NCBI GenBank assembly: GCA_000270325.1
Contig: BA000048.1
Coordinates: 826,800 to 890,799, forward strand
Source of the DNA: Candidatus Caldarchaeum subterraneum
Lineage (GTDB): Archaea > Thermoproteota > Nitrososphaeria_A > Caldarchaeales > Caldarchaeaceae
Reading direction: 5' to 3'
Length of the DNA stretch: 64,000 nt
Positions 61,411 to 64,000 of this stretch are shown here, piece after piece. The notes under the pieces are model-generated. The model was not told the origin of the DNA. It saw only the letters and a list, made by a program, of their open reading frames with translations, and did not search any database. Every line of letters begins with the position of its first letter. Position 1 is the first letter of the stretch. The translations under genes and the position numbers were made by a program.

Positions 61411-62688
61411 ATGTCCGGATCGGCAGGATTGGTTGATAGCTGGTATAATATATTGCCTGATTTGCCTAGACCTGTTCCTCCTCCTATCGATCCATTTGAG
61501 GATGAATGGTCGCATGTGGAGTTGCTGAACAGAATCTTCCCCAGCGTTCTGCTTGACCAAGAATTTACAGCTGAGAGATACATAGAGGTACCTGATGAGG
61601 TTAAGAGGATCTACGCATCCATAGGCAGACCTACTCCGCTTAGGCAGGCTGTTAATCTTGAGAAAATGCTCTCCACCCCCGCTAGGATTTACTTTAAACG
61701 GGAAGACCTAAGCCCGACCGGGAGCCATAAGACTAATACCGCCGTAGCTCAGGCCTATTATGCTAAGTCTGAGGGGGTTAGAGAGCTGGTTACCGAGACT
61801 GGAGCAGGCCAGTGGGGTTCTTCACTTGCCTTAGCCTGTAGCTTGTATGGTATAAAGTGCAAGGTCTTCATGACGAGAAGCAGCTATGAACATAAGCCGT
61901 ATAGGCGGGTTTTGATGCAGATGCTCGGGGCTGAAGTAATTCCAAGCCCAAGCAGCGTAACCGAGACCGGGAGGAGAGTCTTATCCAGCAACCCTAACCA
62001 CGTAGGCTCTCTCGGAGTAGCCATATCAGAGGCTCTCGAGGTTGTTTTGAAGAGCCCAGAATCAAGATACGCGATAGGCAGTGTCATGAACTTCGTCATG
62101 ATACACCAATCAGTCATAGGGCTTGAAGCCATATGGCAACTAGAGGAGATAGGGGTTACGCCAGATATTGTCATCGGATGTGTGGGAGGAGGTAGCAATT
62201 TCTGCGGCCTGACATTCCCAATGATAGGCCTTAAGAGTAGGGGCGAGGGTTATAGAGAGACACGCTTCATAGCTGTTGAATCTCTGGCAGCTCCCAAACT
62301 GACCAGAGGAGAATACAGATACGACTACCCAGACACCGCATGCATACTTCCACTAATGAAAATGTATTCAATAGGCAAGGATTACGTGCCCCCACCTATC
62401 CATGCAGCTGGCCTTAGATACCACGCAGCAGCACCCACGCTTTCCCTCCTGGTCAAGGAAGGGCTAGTTGAGCCGCGTGCGTATGGGCAGGACGAGGTCC
62501 TTGAAGCGGCTATGATGTTTGCTAAGGCTGAGGGAATAGTCGTGGCTCCCGAAACAGCTCACGCGGTAAAATGCGTGATTGACGAAGCTATTAAATGTAG
62601 GGAGACGGGTGAGAAACTAAACATACTTTTTTGTCTAAGTGGCCATGGGTTATTGGACTTATCATCCTACGAGGGGATTACTGCTTAA
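61411..62688 (+). CDS. trpB: Tryptophan synthase beta chain, TrpB2 type
   Basis: A 425-residue PLP enzyme making tryptophan from indole and serine. GRPTPLRQAVNLEKML leads to REDLSPTGSHKTNTAVAQA with the PLP Lys; ETGAGQWGSSLALACSLYG follows, and VGGGSNFCGLTFPM binds the PLP phosphate. The length and extended N-terminus (DLPRPVPPPIDPFEDEW) identify the TrpB2 branch, which often works without TrpA. This agrees with trpA being on the opposite strand here rather than downstream in an operon. Confidence 0.95.
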   Translation: MSGSAGLVDSWYNILPDLPRPVPPPIDPFEDEWSHVELLNRIFPSVLLDQEFTAERYIEVPDEVKRIYASIGRPTPLRQAVNLEKMLSTPARIYFKREDLSPTGSHKTNTAVAQAYYAKSEGVRELVTETGAGQWGSSLALACSLYGIKCKVFMTRSSYEHKPYRRVLMQMLGAEVIPSPSSVTETGRRVLSSNPNHVGSLGVAISEALEVVLKSPESRYAIGSVMNFVMIHQSVIGLEAIWQLEEIGVTPDIVIGCVGGGSNFCGLTFPMIGLKSRGEGYRETRFIAVESLAAPKLTRGEYRYDYPDTACILPLMKMYSIGKDYVPPPIHAAGLRYHAAAPTLSLLVKEGLVEPRAYGQDEVLEAAMMFAKAEGIVVAPETAHAVKCVIDEAIKCRETGEKLNILFCLSGHGLLDLSSYEGITA

Positions 62689-63454
62689 GGGCCTTTAGGA
62701 TTGGGTTTAACAAGTTGGTTAGATTACCCCGCCAGTTATCGTTATCAATAATGCTTGCTACCGCGCTTCCTATAACTACACCACTTATCCCTCCATCAAC
62801 GTACTGCCTAACCTGTTCTGCCGTCCTTACTGCAAACCCGCCTATTATTGGGACATCATTCAACAACCCCTTGATTATTGCTATGTTTCTTCTTACAGCT
62901 ATAGGGAGAGCGACCCCTGTAGAAGCCATGAGACCCATATAGATGAATGAAGGCTCTCTATCCACTAACCCCGCTATCATCCTGTGTGGAAAAGAGCTGC
63001 TTACAAAATACACCTTCTCAAACTGATACTGGTCGGATAGCTTATCATAGCTGCTCAGCTTCTCTGGATACTCAATGAGAAGGTCTGGGAACAAAACAGC
63101 CCGCACACCCGTTTCTGACAATTCTCTAAAGAATTTCTCAACCCCTATCTTTTGTGCTAGCTCAAAGTAGGTGAGCAGAAACTGGTTCTCAATCTTTATC
63201 TCTTTAAGAAGCCCTAACGCTTCTCCGTAGCCAAACCCATTAGAAAGCACAGTTTTATGCGTTCTTCTTATTACTGGGCCATCATACTTGGGTGCCTCAT
63301 ACGGTATCCCGAACTCAAGCAAATCAACCCCCATCCGCATCAACTCATCAACTATTTCAAGCATCTCGTCCCGTGACGGATAACCAAGGGTTAGATATAT
63401 CGTTAGAGACTTATTTGCAGCTATCTCGGATAGCCTAGCCAAATCCCACTCCAC
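62678..63454 (-). CDS. trpA: Tryptophan synthase alpha chain
   Basis: A 258-residue TIM barrel cleaving indole-3-glycerol phosphate. The region LLEFGIPYEAPKYDGPVIRR keeps both catalytic acids (Glu and Asp), and PIIGGFAVRTAEQVRQYV and GVVIGSAVASIID form the phosphate site. Other segments are diverged (for example YVSSSFPHRM). It converges on trpB with an 11-nt tail overlap, so it has its own promoter upstream of 63454. Confidence 0.92.
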   Translation of the reverse strand: MEWDLARLSEIAANKSLTIYLTLGYPSRDEMLEIVDELMRMGVDLLEFGIPYEAPKYDGPVIRRTHKTVLSNGFGYGEALGLLKEIKIENQFLLTYFELAQKIGVEKFFRELSETGVRAVLFPDLLIEYPEKLSSYDKLSDQYQFEKVYFVSSSFPHRMIAGLVDREPSFIYMGLMASTGVALPIAVRRNIAIIKGLLNDVPIIGGFAVRTAEQVRQYVDGGISGVVIGSAVASIIDNDNWRGNLTNLLNPILKALKQ

Positions 63455-63744
63455 CTCTACACGCTGCTGTATTCAATTTGGCGTTATATACCTTCACTCA
63501 AATACATCCGTTACGGACCCTGAGGCATTAGGTTTCTCTTCGCCTCGGAGAAAACTGCCCCAATCACCTTAAGGATGATAGTTCAGATGTGATATTGACT
63601 TTGTATAATACCGGTCGACGGGAGTTAGGAAGTAGACCATAGGCTTTACCATTTGTAGGTATACACCATTAAAACCCGGCAAACATCCAGACAAAACCAG
63701 ACTCGACACCAAAAGAGCCTAAAATGATAAAGCCATAAAGCACT

Positions 63745-63780
63745 TATTGCCTTGTGGCTTATTTCACAGGCTTTTCCCGG
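63745..63780 (+). repeat. Dispersed repeat, copy C
   Basis: ATTGCCTTGTGGCTTATTTC plus 16 nt, nearly identical to copy B. It marks a further IS-related boundary in the gene-free end of the window (63455-63934 has no supported gene). Confidence 0.6.
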
Positions 63781-63847
63781 CTCCTGAGCCTATCCTCCGG
63801 CTTTGTGTTGGTGCTTCTCGGGTTCTGATGGTGGTTGCTTATAAAGA

Positions 63848-63873
63848 GTAAGGCCTATGGCCTTCTTTTTCCT
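63848..63873 (+). repeat. Repeat matching 58561-58586 (opposite strand)
   Basis: GTAAGGCCTATGGCCTTC and on to TCCT, about 22 of 26 matching the sequence flanking the IS6-like element. It may be the left edge of another copy continuing outside the window. Confidence 0.45.
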
Positions 63874-63934
63874 CGTATTTTGTATGGGCTATTGGAGGGG
63901 TGTTGATGGGAGGCTTATAAGGAGGGGTTCGATT

Positions 63935-64000
63935 ATGTTTGTGAGAGGTTACTCTGATGAGCTTCAAGAGAAACAGATTTCCGAAAAACACAATACAACC
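63935..64000 (+). CDS. Open frame running off the window edge (uncertain)
   Basis: ATG 63935 opens a frame of 22 codons to the end (MFVRGYSDELQEKQISEKHN). GGAGGGG lies 9 nt upstream. Too short to identify; another frame beginning at ATG 63958 is equally open. Confidence 0.2.
   Translation, partial: MFVRGYSDELQEKQISEKHNTT

Noticed and set aside
1-64000. CRISPR array, rRNA or tRNA genes
   Set aside because: No regularly spaced repeats and no rRNA- or tRNA-like sequence were seen by reading; a dedicated search could still find a divergent tRNA.

Overview
The window reads as the chromosome of a thermophilic archaeon. Archaeal markers are aRF1, archaeal-type TrpRS, the aspartate-semialdehyde route into the shikimate pathway with a GHMP-type shikimate kinase, MptA and MptE of pterin synthesis, pantoate kinase, an ATP-dependent DNA ligase, a tetraether-synthase-like radical SAM protein, TrmB- and ModE-type regulators, and TATA boxes about 25-30 nt upstream of start codons (leaderless transcripts). 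The gene mix (bacterial-style BMP nucleoside transporter, DeoC, nucleoside hydrolase, QueT) and the Thr/Ser/Val-rich linkers of secreted proteins suggest a Thaumarchaeota/Aigarchaeota-like lineage such as Caldiarchaeum. That placement is inference. No rRNA, tRNA or CRISPR array was recognised.

Layout. 1-11.2 kb: housekeeping and mixed genes (Ca2+ P-type ATPase cut by the window edge, VapBC, aRF1, a class I aldolase, a radical SAM activase, a HAD phosphatase, MetRS, a degenerate biotin-ligase-like protein, a nucleoside phosphorylase). 11.2-23.8 kb: a nucleoside uptake and catabolism island with a BMP-type ABC transporter (ATPase gene about 6.5 kb from the permease operon), two BtpA-family paralogues, a PfkB kinase, cytidine deaminase, nucleoside hydrolase, DeoC, ribokinase and a second nucleoside phosphorylase. 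23.8-30.5 kb: MmgE/PrpD plus citrate synthase, TrpRS, and a tungstate/molybdate ABC transporter divergent from a ModE-like regulator. 30.8-37.3 kb: a tight, overlapping operon from aspartate semialdehyde to EPSP. 37.3-49 kb: small membrane proteins, an ECF S-component-like protein beside pantoate kinase, MptE/MptA, DNA ligase, TrmB/QueT, a membrane protein fused to a KaiC/RecA-like domain, a HEPN/MNT pair and the tetraether-synthase-like protein.

49.1-58.6 kb is an accessory region: a bacterial-type RadA/Sms with a disrupted 5' end, a free-standing LAGLIDADG protein next to a GC-rich hairpin-rich segment, a membrane/winged-helix protein, orphan ORFs, a frameshifted VapC, a truncated IS110 transposase, a degraded IS6-like transposase and short dispersed repeats. 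58.6-63.5 kb holds trpD-trpC-trpF, then trpB (long, TrpB2 type), with trpA convergent. This cluster is AT-richer, lacks trpE/trpG, and is followed at the window end by more repeat copies.

Several starts deserve attention: metG has no usable in-frame start unless one base is removed, aroE appears to start at CTG, and the radA 5' end is out of frame.
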